DNA from: Bacillota bacterium
GTDB lineage: Bacteria; Bacillota; Clostridia; Peptostreptococcales; Anaerovoracaceae
Length of the DNA: 16,437 nucleotides
Assembly: GCA_017619985.1 (NCBI GenBank)
Contig: JAFZRG010000117.1
Span: 1 to 16,437, forward strand
Reading direction: 5' to 3'
Part shown: piece by piece, positions 1-6,266 of the stretch
Numbering within the stretch: the stretch's first letter is position 1
Layout: each line of letters opens with the position of its first letter
Position numbers and translations under genes: made by a program
Notes under the pieces: model-generated
The model's input: only the letters and a program-made list of their open reading frames with translations
Databases searched by the model: none
What the model was told of the DNA's origin: nothing

Positions 1-39
1 AAGCGTGCCTGCGAAAAATCTCTTCATTCCGTTTCTCAT
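1..39 (-). CDS. Start of an unidentified protein, cut by the window edge
   Basis: Only the first 13 codons are present (MRNGMKRFFAGTL), running off the left edge. The ATG at 37-39 is preceded on the minus strand by GGAGG with 8 nt spacing, which favours this start over the in-frame ATG four codons later. The basic N-terminus followed by hydrophobic residues could begin a signal peptide or a membrane segment, but too little is visible to judge. It follows the Sm-like gene on the same strand after 114 nt, so it may be the next gene of that operon or have its own promoter. The function cannot be stated. Confidence 0.6.
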   Translation of the reverse strand, partial: MRNGMKRFFAGTL

Positions 40-52
40 TTCTTTTTCCTCC

Positions 53-109
53 GTAATGGATCCGCCCTGCGGATCGCAGCTCTTGAATTTTTATCGCTTT
101 CACCATTAC
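53..109 (-). promoter_or_regulatory. Nested inverted repeats in the leader of the left-edge gene
   Basis: GATCCGC-CCT-GCGGATC (59-75) is a perfect 7-bp stem with a 3-nt loop. A second pair, GTAATGG (53-59) and CCATTAC (103-109), is also perfect and encloses it. In minus-strand RNA the structure ends just before the GGAGG of the gene starting at position 39. No T-run follows, so it is a poor intrinsic terminator. It could be an mRNA-processing or translation-control hairpin. The repeats are seen directly; any role is inferred. Confidence 0.4.
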
Positions 110-153
110 AGACAGGACAAAGACAGCGCAGGTTGCGTGCACTGCAAAAGATC

Positions 154-825
154 TTAGTTTTCTCCTCTCCACACGAACAGGCCCTCCGCAGCGGCAAGCT
201 TCTGCAGCTTGTCGAGCAGCAGCAGGTGCGGGTCGTAGAGCGTCAGATAGGTGTCGCCGGGATCGAGATCGATCATGGCGCCCTGCGCCGGGAACACCGC
301 CCGCAGAAAATCGTTCGGAGCGAGCTGTTCCAATTGCGCCACGAAGCGTTCGGGCTCCGGATTGAGCTCCCAGTGTTCGCAGCTGTCGAAAGAGACAGCC
401 ATCGGATAGTAGCAGTTCAGTTTCAGCAGGATCTCCGCGAATCTGCGGTACAGCGCAGTCAGCCTTTCCGGCTGGCGGAAGTACCGGTCCACGGCGAAGT
501 ACTGACCTTCCGCCAGCAGCGGCACCTGCTCGGGCAGGATATCCGCGACCCAGCACGGACCGTCCAGCAGTTCCGCGATCAGCGTGTCGAACTGTTCGGG
601 CGGGATCTCCTCCGGGGCCGCTTCCTTCCCTCCGTCTTCCGGGATCTCCTCGATCGTCACGATGTCGGACAGGAAGATCAGCGTATCGTCGATCTGAACG
701 CTCTCCTCCTGGTGGTCAAACTCGATCAGCCCGTAACCGGAAGGATACGCCGTCGCCTCCCCCGTAAACACGCTGCCGTCCGTCGTCGTGATCTTTACGT
801 TTTTTCCATCGTAACGCGATAGCAT
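154..825 (-). CDS. Protein with Sm-like N-terminal domain and uncharacterised C-terminus
   Basis: 223 aa. Residues 1-60 look like a small Sm/LSm-type beta barrel: a dGxxVxixTxDGxxFxG start, then alternating hydrophobic strands, then SDIVTIEEI. An acidic, proline-containing linker (about 61-78) leads to a C-terminal part of about 145 residues that I do not recognise. This part is rich in aromatic and acidic residues (GPCWVADILP, DRYFRQPERL, YLTLYDPHLLLLDKL). There is no signal peptide or membrane segment, so it is probably cytoplasmic. The ATG is preceded by AAGGAGCGACCC, and that site overlaps the stop codon region of the upstream nitrilase gene (12-nt gap), which indicates cotranscription and perhaps translational coupling. 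The Sm resemblance is from pattern only, and RNA binding should not be assumed. Confidence 0.75.
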   Translation of the reverse strand: MLSRYDGKNVKITTTDGSVFTGEATAYPSGYGLIEFDHQEESVQIDDTLIFLSDIVTIEEIPEDGGKEAAPEEIPPEQFDTLIAELLDGPCWVADILPEQVPLLAEGQYFAVDRYFRQPERLTALYRRFAEILLKLNCYYPMAVSFDSCEHWELNPEPERFVAQLEQLAPNDFLRAVFPAQGAMIDLDPGDTYLTLYDPHLLLLDKLQKLAAAEGLFVWRGEN

Positions 826-837
826 GGGTCGCTCCTT

Positions 838-1713
838 TTATTGCTTCGGATATTTCGAGGGGTCATAGCCGAGCAGACGGTCGTAGACGTCGGTCCTCCT
901 GTCGGTGACCACGGAATTGTACAGGTTGCCCTGATGCTGGCGTACGCGGGCGAAATCGCAGTCCGCGTAGAGGATCGCGTCGCCGGTCTTGCCCGCCGGT
1001 CCCGCGATGATGGCGCCCGTGTTGTCGACGATCACGCTGCGGCCGGCGAATTCCTCGCCCCGCTCGATGCCCGTGCGCACGGCGACCGCCACGTAGACGT
1101 TGCTGCAGTTCGCCGCGGCCATAGCGTGGAAGACCACGAACGTGTTCATGTCGAACGGCGCGTGCGGCCTGGCCGGGCCGTCCACGCCCGCGATGATGAT
1201 ATCCGCGCCCTGCATCGCCAGGATGCGGTACAGTTCCTGATACCAGCAGTCGTTGCAGACCAGCATGCCGATGCGGCCGATGGGCGTGTGGAAGACCGGA
1301 AGGCCGAGGTCGCCCGGCTCGAACCACAGATACTCGTCATCCCAGATCTGCAGCTTGCGGTACTTGCCCACGATGCCGTCCGGGCCGAACAGCACCGCGG
1401 AGTTGTAGAGCCGATCGCCGCAGTTCTCGTTCAGGCCCGCATAGAGATAGACCCTGCGCTCCGCCGCGAGTTTCAGGAAGGCCTGGCAGGCAGGTCCGTC
1501 CGGGATGGGTTCGGACAGCGCGAAGGCTTCCTCGCGGTTCGCGAACACGTATCCGCTGACGCAGAGTTCCGGCAGGACGATCAGCTGCGCGCCGTTGTCC
1601 GCCGCCTCGTTCGCATAGGCAAGGCAGGCCGCCAGATTCTTTCCGGTCTCGCCGACGACGGGCTCCATCTGCACGACGGCGACTTTGACGGGGATCTCCT
1701 TCTTGATCTTCAT
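838..1713 (-). CDS. Carbon-nitrogen hydrolase (nitrilase superfamily)
   Basis: 291 aa, the normal length for the family. The Glu-Lys-Cys triad is visible: Glu49 in LPEL, Lys120 in KYRKLQIW, and Cys153 in LVCNDCWYQE. The accessory Glu132 (WFEPGD) and the strand motifs VAVVQMEP and GRIGMLVCNDC are also present. The family hydrolyses non-peptide C-N bonds (amides, carbamoyl compounds, omega-amides) in the cytoplasm. The exact substrate cannot be read from the sequence; N-carbamoyl-amino-acid hydrolase or omega-amidase-like activities are candidates. It lies 9 nt after the PLP lyase gene, whose TAG stop is part of this gene's ribosome binding site (TAGGAGAAACAC before the ATG), so translation of the two is probably coupled. 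An amide- or keto-acid-processing step next to a methionine/cysteine lyase would make sense but is inference. Confidence 0.9.
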   Translation of the reverse strand: MKIKKEIPVKVAVVQMEPVVGETGKNLAACLAYANEAADNGAQLIVLPELCVSGYVFANREEAFALSEPIPDGPACQAFLKLAAERRVYLYAGLNENCGDRLYNSAVLFGPDGIVGKYRKLQIWDDEYLWFEPGDLGLPVFHTPIGRIGMLVCNDCWYQELYRILAMQGADIIIAGVDGPARPHAPFDMNTFVVFHAMAAANCSNVYVAVAVRTGIERGEEFAGRSVIVDNTGAIIAGPAGKTGDAILYADCDFARVRQHQGNLYNSVVTDRRTDVYDRLLGYDPSKYPKQ

Positions 1714-1722
1714 GTGTTTCTC

Positions 1723-2907
1723 CTATTCAAACACCTTCAGGGCATTGCTGAAATCGGCGATCAGGTCGTCCGGGTCTTCGAGGCCGACGGACAGGCGGAT
1801 CATGCCGGGCGTGATGCCGATCTTGCGGCGCTGCTCGTCGGGCATGGAGAAGTGCGACGACGTGACCGGGTGGCTCATCGTCGTGCGAAGGCCGCCAAGC
1901 GTCGGAGCGTAGCGCGTGAACCGCAGAGCCTTCATGAACGCGTCGATCTTCTCGATGTCCTCGGGCAGGATGAAGCTCATCATGGGCGTGGAACCGTTCT
2001 CGCCGAACAGTTTGTCAGCCAGTTCCTTCTGCCTGCCGGTCGCGAGCGACGGATGGTTGACCGCCGTGATGCGCGGGTCATTCGCGAAGAACGCGGCCAG
2101 CTTCTCAGCCGTCTTGATCTGCCGCGGGATGCGCAGTTCCGCCGTGCGCAGGCCGCGCAGGATCAGCCAGGAGCTGAAGGCATCGCCGGGTGTGCCGATC
2201 AGCATGGAGACCGGACGGATCTTATCGACCAGTTCCTGCGTCGTGGTCATGGACCCGCCCATGGCGTCCGCGTGACCGTTCAGGAACTTCGTGAGGCTGT
2301 TGATGACGATGTCCGCGCCGAAATCCATCGGCCGGATGGCGAACGGGGACGTGAAAGTGTTGTCGACCATCAGCAGCGCGCCGTTTTTGTGCGCAAGTTC
2401 GGCCAGCGCGGGGATGTCCGCGATCTTGACCGTCGGGTTGCTGACGACTTCGCTGTACACGAGCTTCGTCTCGGGTTTTATGGCCGCGCGCACGGCGTCC
2501 ATGTCCAGATAGTCTACGAAATCGGTCTGCACACCCATCTTGCTCAGCACATCGCGCAGCGTCGAGAACGTCTCGCCGTAGATGTTCGCGTTGCACAGCA
2601 CACGGTCGCCGGGCTGCAGCAGCGTGATCATCGGCACGGTGATCGACCCCATGCCGGACGAGAAGATCAGGCTGGCTTCGCCGCCTTCCAGGTAGCTGAT
2701 GGCTTCGGCCAGGGCGGCGCGGTTCGGATTGCGGGTGCGGTGATAGGTCCAGCCCTTATCGGCCGTGACCTCCGCCAGTTCGCTCAGGCTGTTCATCGTG
2801 AACGCCGTCGTTTCGAAGATGGGCAGGGTCTCGGGCTTCTTCAGCTCCATGCCCCTGACGTGTTCGCCCTTATACAAAATCTCGCTTGCTCTTGTAAAAT
2901 CGTCCAT
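1723..2907 (-). CDS. PLP-dependent Cys/Met metabolism enzyme, methionine gamma-lyase-like
   Basis: 394 aa, full length for the trans-sulfuration family. The PLP Schiff-base lysine is Lys207 in SLTKFLNGHADAMGG. Other family marks are Tyr55 and Arg57 of YHRTRNP (phosphate contacts from the partner subunit), SSGMGS (83-88) for the phosphate, Asp182 in VDNTFTSPF for the pyridine nitrogen, and Arg372 in RLSVGLED for the substrate carboxylate. Family members catalyse gamma- or beta-elimination, or gamma-replacement, on methionine, cystathionine, cysteine or acylhomoserine. The residue after Tyr110-Gly111, normally Cys in methionine gamma-lyases and Gly in many relatives, is Glu112 (YGETF), so the specificity is uncertain. 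The ATG has AAGGAGG at good spacing. Second enzyme of the operon, 21 nt after the lipoprotein gene and followed by the nitrilase gene. The fold is sure; the reaction is a best guess. Confidence 0.92.
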   Translation of the reverse strand: MDDFTRASEILYKGEHVRGMELKKPETLPIFETTAFTMNSLSELAEVTADKGWTYHRTRNPNRAALAEAISYLEGGEASLIFSSGMGSITVPMITLLQPGDRVLCNANIYGETFSTLRDVLSKMGVQTDFVDYLDMDAVRAAIKPETKLVYSEVVSNPTVKIADIPALAELAHKNGALLMVDNTFTSPFAIRPMDFGADIVINSLTKFLNGHADAMGGSMTTTQELVDKIRPVSMLIGTPGDAFSSWLILRGLRTAELRIPRQIKTAEKLAAFFANDPRITAVNHPSLATGRQKELADKLFGENGSTPMMSFILPEDIEKIDAFMKALRFTRYAPTLGGLRTTMSHPVTSSHFSMPDEQRRKIGITPGMIRLSVGLEDPDDLIADFSNALKVFE

Positions 2908-2928
2908 AAAGTACCTCCTTGGATCGCT

Positions 2929-3813
2929 CTATTTCACCTGTCCTACGACAGTCATCATCTCTTCTTCGGGCAGACCGTCCTGGCACCAGACGCTGTAGGC
3001 ATAGCCGTCCGCCTCCCATTCCGCGACCCGCACGAGGCCTTCGATGAAGGACAGCCGGACGCCGTCCACCCGCTTCGTCTGGTCGTAGGTGTCCCAGACG
3101 CCGGAAAGGCCCTGGCTCACATCGACTGCATACGAAGGCGCCTTGCGGATATCGCCTTTCAGATACTCCGTTCCGTCTTCCATGGTCTCGGCATAACTGA
3201 TGCTCGCGATCAGAAGTTCCGGCGCGTAGTTGTAAAACACGGGATGCATCCCGGCGAATTCTTCCGGGATCTCGACGCCGAAGCCGAGCGCGGCTTCCAG
3301 GTCGGCGGGATCCTCGCTCATCATCCAGGGGTTCGCGATCTGAGAATCCTCATAGACGCTGAAACGTGCCGTGCCGTCGAACGATACGCTGTCGACCTCG
3401 ATCAGGAACGCGTAGTCGCCCGGTTCCATGCCGAGAAGGCTGCTGGTATTGTTGTCGACCGTAAAGTCCAGATAGACATTGTCCCCTTCGGGATCGGTAT
3501 AGGACAGGGGGTTTTCGGGTTCATCCTTGTAGAAGATCACGACGCGCAACCGGTCGGCGTCATTGTCCCCCTGCGTCTCGTAAAACAGATATTCGTTTTC
3601 CCCGAAGCTCAGATAGCCGACGCCTCCGCTGCCCTGCGAGGCGCTGTTCATCGTGACCGCGATCGAATTATCCTGTGTGCTGTCCAGCGCAAACGAGGAT
3701 TCGTCCGGCGTTTCGGGCTGGTCAGGCTGATCCGGCTGATCCGAAGATGTACAGCCGGGCAGGACCAGCGCAAAGGCCAGTACGAGAGTCAGAAACATAG
3801 CAAATTTTTTCAT
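2929..3813 (-). CDS. Secreted lipoprotein of unknown function
   Basis: 294 aa from the ATG at 3813, chosen because an AGGAGG lies just upstream and the product then starts with a clear lipoprotein signal peptide: MKK, a hydrophobic core, and LVLPGC with Cys21 as the lipid-modified residue. A longer open frame upstream overlaps the preceding gene and lacks these marks. After Cys21 comes a short tether with three DQP repeats (about residues 25-33). The mature part is acidic, rich in Asp, Glu, Tyr and Phe, and looks like a beta-rich extracytoplasmic domain with no enzyme motif that I recognise. It probably sits on the outer face of the membrane. It lies between the MBL/NUDIX gene and the PLP lyase gene with gaps of 22 and 21 nt, so it belongs to the operon although its role with the cytoplasmic enzymes is unclear. 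Confidence 0.85.
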   Translation of the reverse strand: MKKFAMFLTLVLAFALVLPGCTSSDQPDQPDQPETPDESSFALDSTQDNSIAVTMNSASQGSGGVGYLSFGENEYLFYETQGDNDADRLRVVIFYKDEPENPLSYTDPEGDNVYLDFTVDNNTSSLLGMEPGDYAFLIEVDSVSFDGTARFSVYEDSQIANPWMMSEDPADLEAALGFGVEIPEEFAGMHPVFYNYAPELLIASISYAETMEDGTEYLKGDIRKAPSYAVDVSQGLSGVWDTYDQTKRVDGVRLSFIEGLVRVAEWEADGYAYSVWCQDGLPEEEMMTVVGQVK

Positions 3814-3835
3814 GTTTTCCTCCTGAAAAAGATCT

Positions 3836-5134
3836 CTAACCTTCCAAAACGTGATCCGGGGCTTTGCCCTGCACCACCTGTTCAACGATAGGATGGTCCG
3901 CTGCAGCCCAGTCGAGCTTGCCCATCTCTTCCGGCGCCAGCCAGCAGTGGTCGACGTGTTCCTTGCGGGTAAAGTGCGGGTCTGCGACATGGCACAGATA
4001 CGTGTCCATCGTCAGCTCGAACTCGGGATAGACGTGATGGACCGTCGCGAAAAAGTCCTCATTGCGCACGGTCACGTCGAAGTCCATCTCCTCGCGCAGC
4101 TCGCGCATCAGAGCCTGCGGGCCGGTCTCGCCGGGCTCGATCTTGCCGCCGGGGAACTCCCACTTCAGGTCCGTGGACGGCTGTTTGCCCGCCGGCCGCT
4201 GCATGCAGAGGATCTTGCCTTCGTGCTCGATGATCGCTCCGACGACGTGGAAATGCGGCCGGTATTTCGCGCCGTACAGGTCCGCCGCCTCACGCGTCAG
4301 CACGATGCCGAAATCGCCGAAATCGTAGAAGAAGTTGTCCCCTTCCGTCTTCGGGTCACTCTCGCCGACGGCTTCTCCTGACAGGACCTTGCCGAAGGCA
4401 TCCTCGATCTCCTTGAGCACACTGCCTTCCCAGATGGGATTATTGTGCGAACACAGCAGCGTGTAGTCCGAAAACTCCGCCGCCAGTTTGATGACCGTAG
4501 AATAATAGACCGGCACCATTTCAGGGCCTTCGATGTAGGCGTACATCGGCGCAGGGTAGATCGTGTCGCCGGTGAACAGCAGTTTGTTCGCGTCGTCCGC
4601 GAGCATGATGCAGTCGCGGGTGTGGCCGGGCGTCGCGATCACGCGCAGCTTTCGGCCGCCGAGGTCGAACACGTGACCCTCCTCGATGGGCACGACTTTG
4701 CACGGTTTCGTATGCCACGTCTCAAGGTCGAACCAGGGCTCGCCGTCGTACCACAGCGCTTCCGGGGAACGGTTCTCCGCGTCCGGCTGGAACACGTCGC
4801 CGCTCGCGAGGCGCGCCACGTAGTCCGGCAGGTTGAGAAGATGCGTCTCGGGAAAGCGCCAGTCGTCGCCGACGTGGTCGAAGTGCGAATGGCTGTTGAC
4901 AAGGGTCACGGGTTTGTCCGTCAAAAACTCGACCATCGCCTTCATGTTGCCCAGGCCGAGCCCCGAATCGAGCAGCAGCGCTCTGTCGTTTCCTTCTATT
5001 AAATAACTGATGACCTCCTGGAACTGGTGCGGCTCGTAGATCGCGGTGACCCCTTCAGCCACCCTGTACGGTTCGAACCAGCTGCTTTCGCAGGGGATCT
5101 TCTTCAGTTCGCTGAATTTCGTAAGTTTGCTCAT
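3836..5134 (-). CDS. Metallo-beta-lactamase-fold hydrolase fused to a NUDIX hydrolase
   Basis: 432 aa in one uninterrupted frame. Residues about 25-235 are an MBL-fold hydrolase: HSHFDH (His82, His84, Asp86, His87), PGH (His171), FTGD (Asp190) and CSHNNP (His230) supply the usual two-metal ligands. Residues about 295-425 are a NUDIX domain resembling MutT-type nucleotide pyrophosphohydrolases: VGAIIEHEGKILCMQRP, then KWEFPGGKIEPGE, and the NUDIX box at 330-352 with E336, R344, E345 and E348-E349. The box position normally Gly near the end is Asp351. Both active sites otherwise look complete. The substrate is unknown: MBL relatives cleave thioesters, lactones or phosphodiesters, and this NUDIX subtype cleaves (oxidised) nucleoside triphosphates. 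First gene of the minus operon, with an AAGGAGCACACC ribosome binding site and a candidate promoter just upstream. Confidence 0.9.
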   Translation of the reverse strand: MSKLTKFSELKKIPCESSWFEPYRVAEGVTAIYEPHQFQEVISYLIEGNDRALLLDSGLGLGNMKAMVEFLTDKPVTLVNSHSHFDHVGDDWRFPETHLLNLPDYVARLASGDVFQPDAENRSPEALWYDGEPWFDLETWHTKPCKVVPIEEGHVFDLGGRKLRVIATPGHTRDCIMLADDANKLLFTGDTIYPAPMYAYIEGPEMVPVYYSTVIKLAAEFSDYTLLCSHNNPIWEGSVLKEIEDAFGKVLSGEAVGESDPKTEGDNFFYDFGDFGIVLTREAADLYGAKYRPHFHVVGAIIEHEGKILCMQRPAGKQPSTDLKWEFPGGKIEPGETGPQALMRELREEMDFDVTVRNEDFFATVHHVYPEFELTMDTYLCHVADPHFTRKEHVDHCWLAPEEMGKLDWAAADHPIVEQVVQGKAPDHVLEG

Positions 5135-5167
5135 GGTGTGCTCCTTGCGTCGTGATGATCTGCTTTC

Positions 5168-5196
5168 ATTTTATCACGGGGCAGATGCGCGGGCAA
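5168..5196 (-). promoter_or_regulatory. Candidate sigma-A promoter of the minus-strand operon
   Basis: On the minus strand a -35 TTGCCC (5191-5196) and a -10 TAAAAT (5168-5173) are separated by 17 nt. The -10 matches consensus at 5 of 6 positions and the -35 at 4 of 6. Transcription would start near 5161 and give a short leader of about 26 nt before the MBL/NUDIX start codon. The weak -35 next to a palindrome suggests help from an activator. Confidence 0.5.
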
Positions 5197-5198
5197 GG

Positions 5199-5214
5199 CG
5201 GAAAGAACTTTCCG
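5199..5214. promoter_or_regulatory. Palindromic candidate operator between divergent operons
   Basis: CGGAAAG-AA-CTTTCCG is an inverted repeat with perfect 7-bp arms and a 2-nt centre. It lies immediately upstream of the minus-strand -35 element, where a dimeric activator would sit. It is also about 90 bp upstream of the plus-strand promoter. The repeat is visible directly; the binding protein is unknown. Confidence 0.45.
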
Positions 5215-5215
5215 A

Positions 5216-5272
5216 AATGCATAAAATATCTTTGAAAATATGAATTATGCGCCCAATGCATAAAAATATTCA
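5216..5272. repeat. AT-rich direct and inverted repeats in the divergent region
   Basis: AATGCATAAAA occurs at 5216-5226 and again at 5255-5265, 39 bp apart. Between them TTATGC (5245-5250) and GCATAA (5258-5263) form a perfect inverted repeat, enclosed by TGAAT (5241-5245) and ATTCA (5268-5272). The repeated pattern in a divergent promoter region suggests binding sites for a regulator of one or both operons. I cannot match it confidently to a known regulator. Confidence 0.4.
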
Positions 5273-5302
5273 CATATATTCGAAAAAATTGAATAAAACC
5301 CC

Positions 5303-5331
5303 TTGACAGCCCGGGACAGGCGGCGTAAGAT
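5303..5331 (+). promoter_or_regulatory. Sigma-A promoter of the ABC transporter operon
   Basis: A perfect -35 TTGACA (5303-5308), a 17-nt spacer and the -10 TAAGAT (5326-5331, 5 of 6 to consensus). Transcription should start near 5338, leaving about 70 nt of A-rich leader before the substrate-binding protein gene. I see no riboswitch-like structure in this leader. The flanking AT-rich tract upstream of the -35 could act as an UP element. Confidence 0.75.
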
Positions 5332-5409
5332 TGCCACATCACCGAAAATCAACGGTTACGCAACAGACATTCAGAAAACAAATCAGAAGGAAAAAGAAAG
5401 GCAGACACC

Positions 5410-6183
5410 ATGAAAAAATTTCTCGCATTGCTTTTGGCACTCACATTGATCTTTTCCCTCGCAGCCTGCTCCGGCGGTTCATCCGGTTCCGAAACCTGGG
5501 AAGACGAGCTGGGCACCAAAGGCAAGCTGAGAGTGGGTATGGCAGCTGATTATCCGCCTTACGAATCTTACGACGCGGCCGGCAACGTGGTCGGCCTGGA
5601 CGCAGACTTCGCCGCGATGATCGCAGACGAGCTGGGCGTCGAGCTGGAGATCGTTCCGATGGATTTCGATACGATCATCAGCGCGGTCAGCGCAGGCACA
5701 GTCGACATGGGCATCTCCTGCTTCTCCTACACGGAGGAGCGCGCGAAGTCCGTCCTGTTCACCGATACGTACATGACGTCCGCACAGTGCTGCTTCGCTT
5801 CCACGGAATACGGCATCAATACGCTGGACGATCTGAAGGGCGGCCTGGTCGGCGCCGGCAACGGCACGACAGGCATGGAAGTCGCGGAGGCCATGGCCCC
5901 CGAATACGGCTTCTCCACGCAGCCCGGTGAGATCGCAGTCATGAGCGAATCCCTGAAGAGCGGCGCGATGCAGGCCATCATCACCGAACAGTGTGTGGCA
6001 GAATCCTACATCGCAGCCAACGCAGGCAAGTTCCAGATGATCGCAGACAACCTCACCGAAGAGGAGATCAAGGCGATCACGAACATGAACAACGATAAGC
6101 TGCAGGCAAAGGTCAACGAGATCATCAAGGCCTTCGTCAACAGCGACGCCTACAGCGAACTGATCGTCAAGTGGTTCGACTGA
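5410..6183 (+). CDS. ABC transporter substrate-binding lipoprotein, polar amino acid type (SBP family 3)
   Basis: 257 aa. It has a lipoprotein signal peptide with lipobox SLAAC and Cys20. The mature part has the family-3 pattern: GKLRVGMAADYPPYESYDAAGNVVGLDADF near residues 37-67, then SYTEERAKSVLFTDTY (the Arg normally contacts the ligand carboxylate), then DDLKGGLVGAGNGTTG. The protein would be anchored outside the membrane and deliver ligand to the permease encoded next. Where amino-acid binders usually have an Asp for the ligand amino group (a D-x-P-type motif), this protein reads ITEQCVAESYI, so the ligand may not be a plain amino acid. First gene of a five-gene operon with the permease, ATPase, PfkB-like and BtpA-like genes. 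The promoter TTGACA/TAAGAT lies just upstream and a strong hairpin lies just downstream. Confidence 0.93.
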   Translation: MKKFLALLLALTLIFSLAACSGGSSGSETWEDELGTKGKLRVGMAADYPPYESYDAAGNVVGLDADFAAMIADELGVELEIVPMDFDTIISAVSAGTVDMGISCFSYTEERAKSVLFTDTYMTSAQCCFASTEYGINTLDDLKGGLVGAGNGTTGMEVAEAMAPEYGFSTQPGEIAVMSESLKSGAMQAIITEQCVAESYIAANAGKFQMIADNLTEEEIKAITNMNNDKLQAKVNEIIKAFVNSDAYSELIVKWFD

Positions 6184-6213
6184 TCTTCCGCAACACCGTA
6201 AGATTTCTCCTTC

Positions 6214-6243
6214 ATCATGGCAGGAGCCCCCTCCTGCCATGAT
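6214..6243 (+). terminator. Perfect 13-bp hairpin between binding-protein and permease genes (attenuator or stabiliser)
   Basis: Arms ATCATGGCAGGAG (6214-6226) and CTCCTGCCATGAT (6231-6243) pair perfectly around a CCCC loop. The following TCTTGTCT is only partly T-rich, so termination is likely incomplete. In transporter operons such hairpins usually protect the 3' end of the binding-protein message or cut downstream transcription, giving more binding protein than membrane parts. The structure is seen; the effect is inferred. Confidence 0.7.
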
Positions 6244-6266
6244 TCTTGTCTAAAAGGACGCTTCCT

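Noticed and set aside
841..3891. 1016-codon open frame on the plus strand
   Set aside because: It lies opposite three minus-strand genes with clear motifs. Its product has low complexity rich in Arg, Asp, His and Val with no family pattern, a shadow of GC-biased third positions.
3814..3990. N-terminal extension of the lipoprotein
   Set aside because: It overlaps the MBL/NUDIX gene end, lacks a ribosome binding site, and would bury the signal peptide inside the protein.
5241..5294. ArgR-type operator (TGAAT...ATTCA half-sites)
   Set aside because: Half-sites are present but spacing and flanks do not fit the known 18-bp box well, so I keep only the repeat description.
5338..5409. Riboswitch or T-box in the leader of the binding-protein gene
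   Set aside because: The leader is about 70 nt, A-rich, and shows no stable hairpin, anti-terminator or T-box sequence.
6246..6266. TTG start extending the permease by seven codons
   Set aside because: The extension covers the ribosome binding site AAAAGGA. The ATG at 6267 has correct spacing and a typical family N-terminus.
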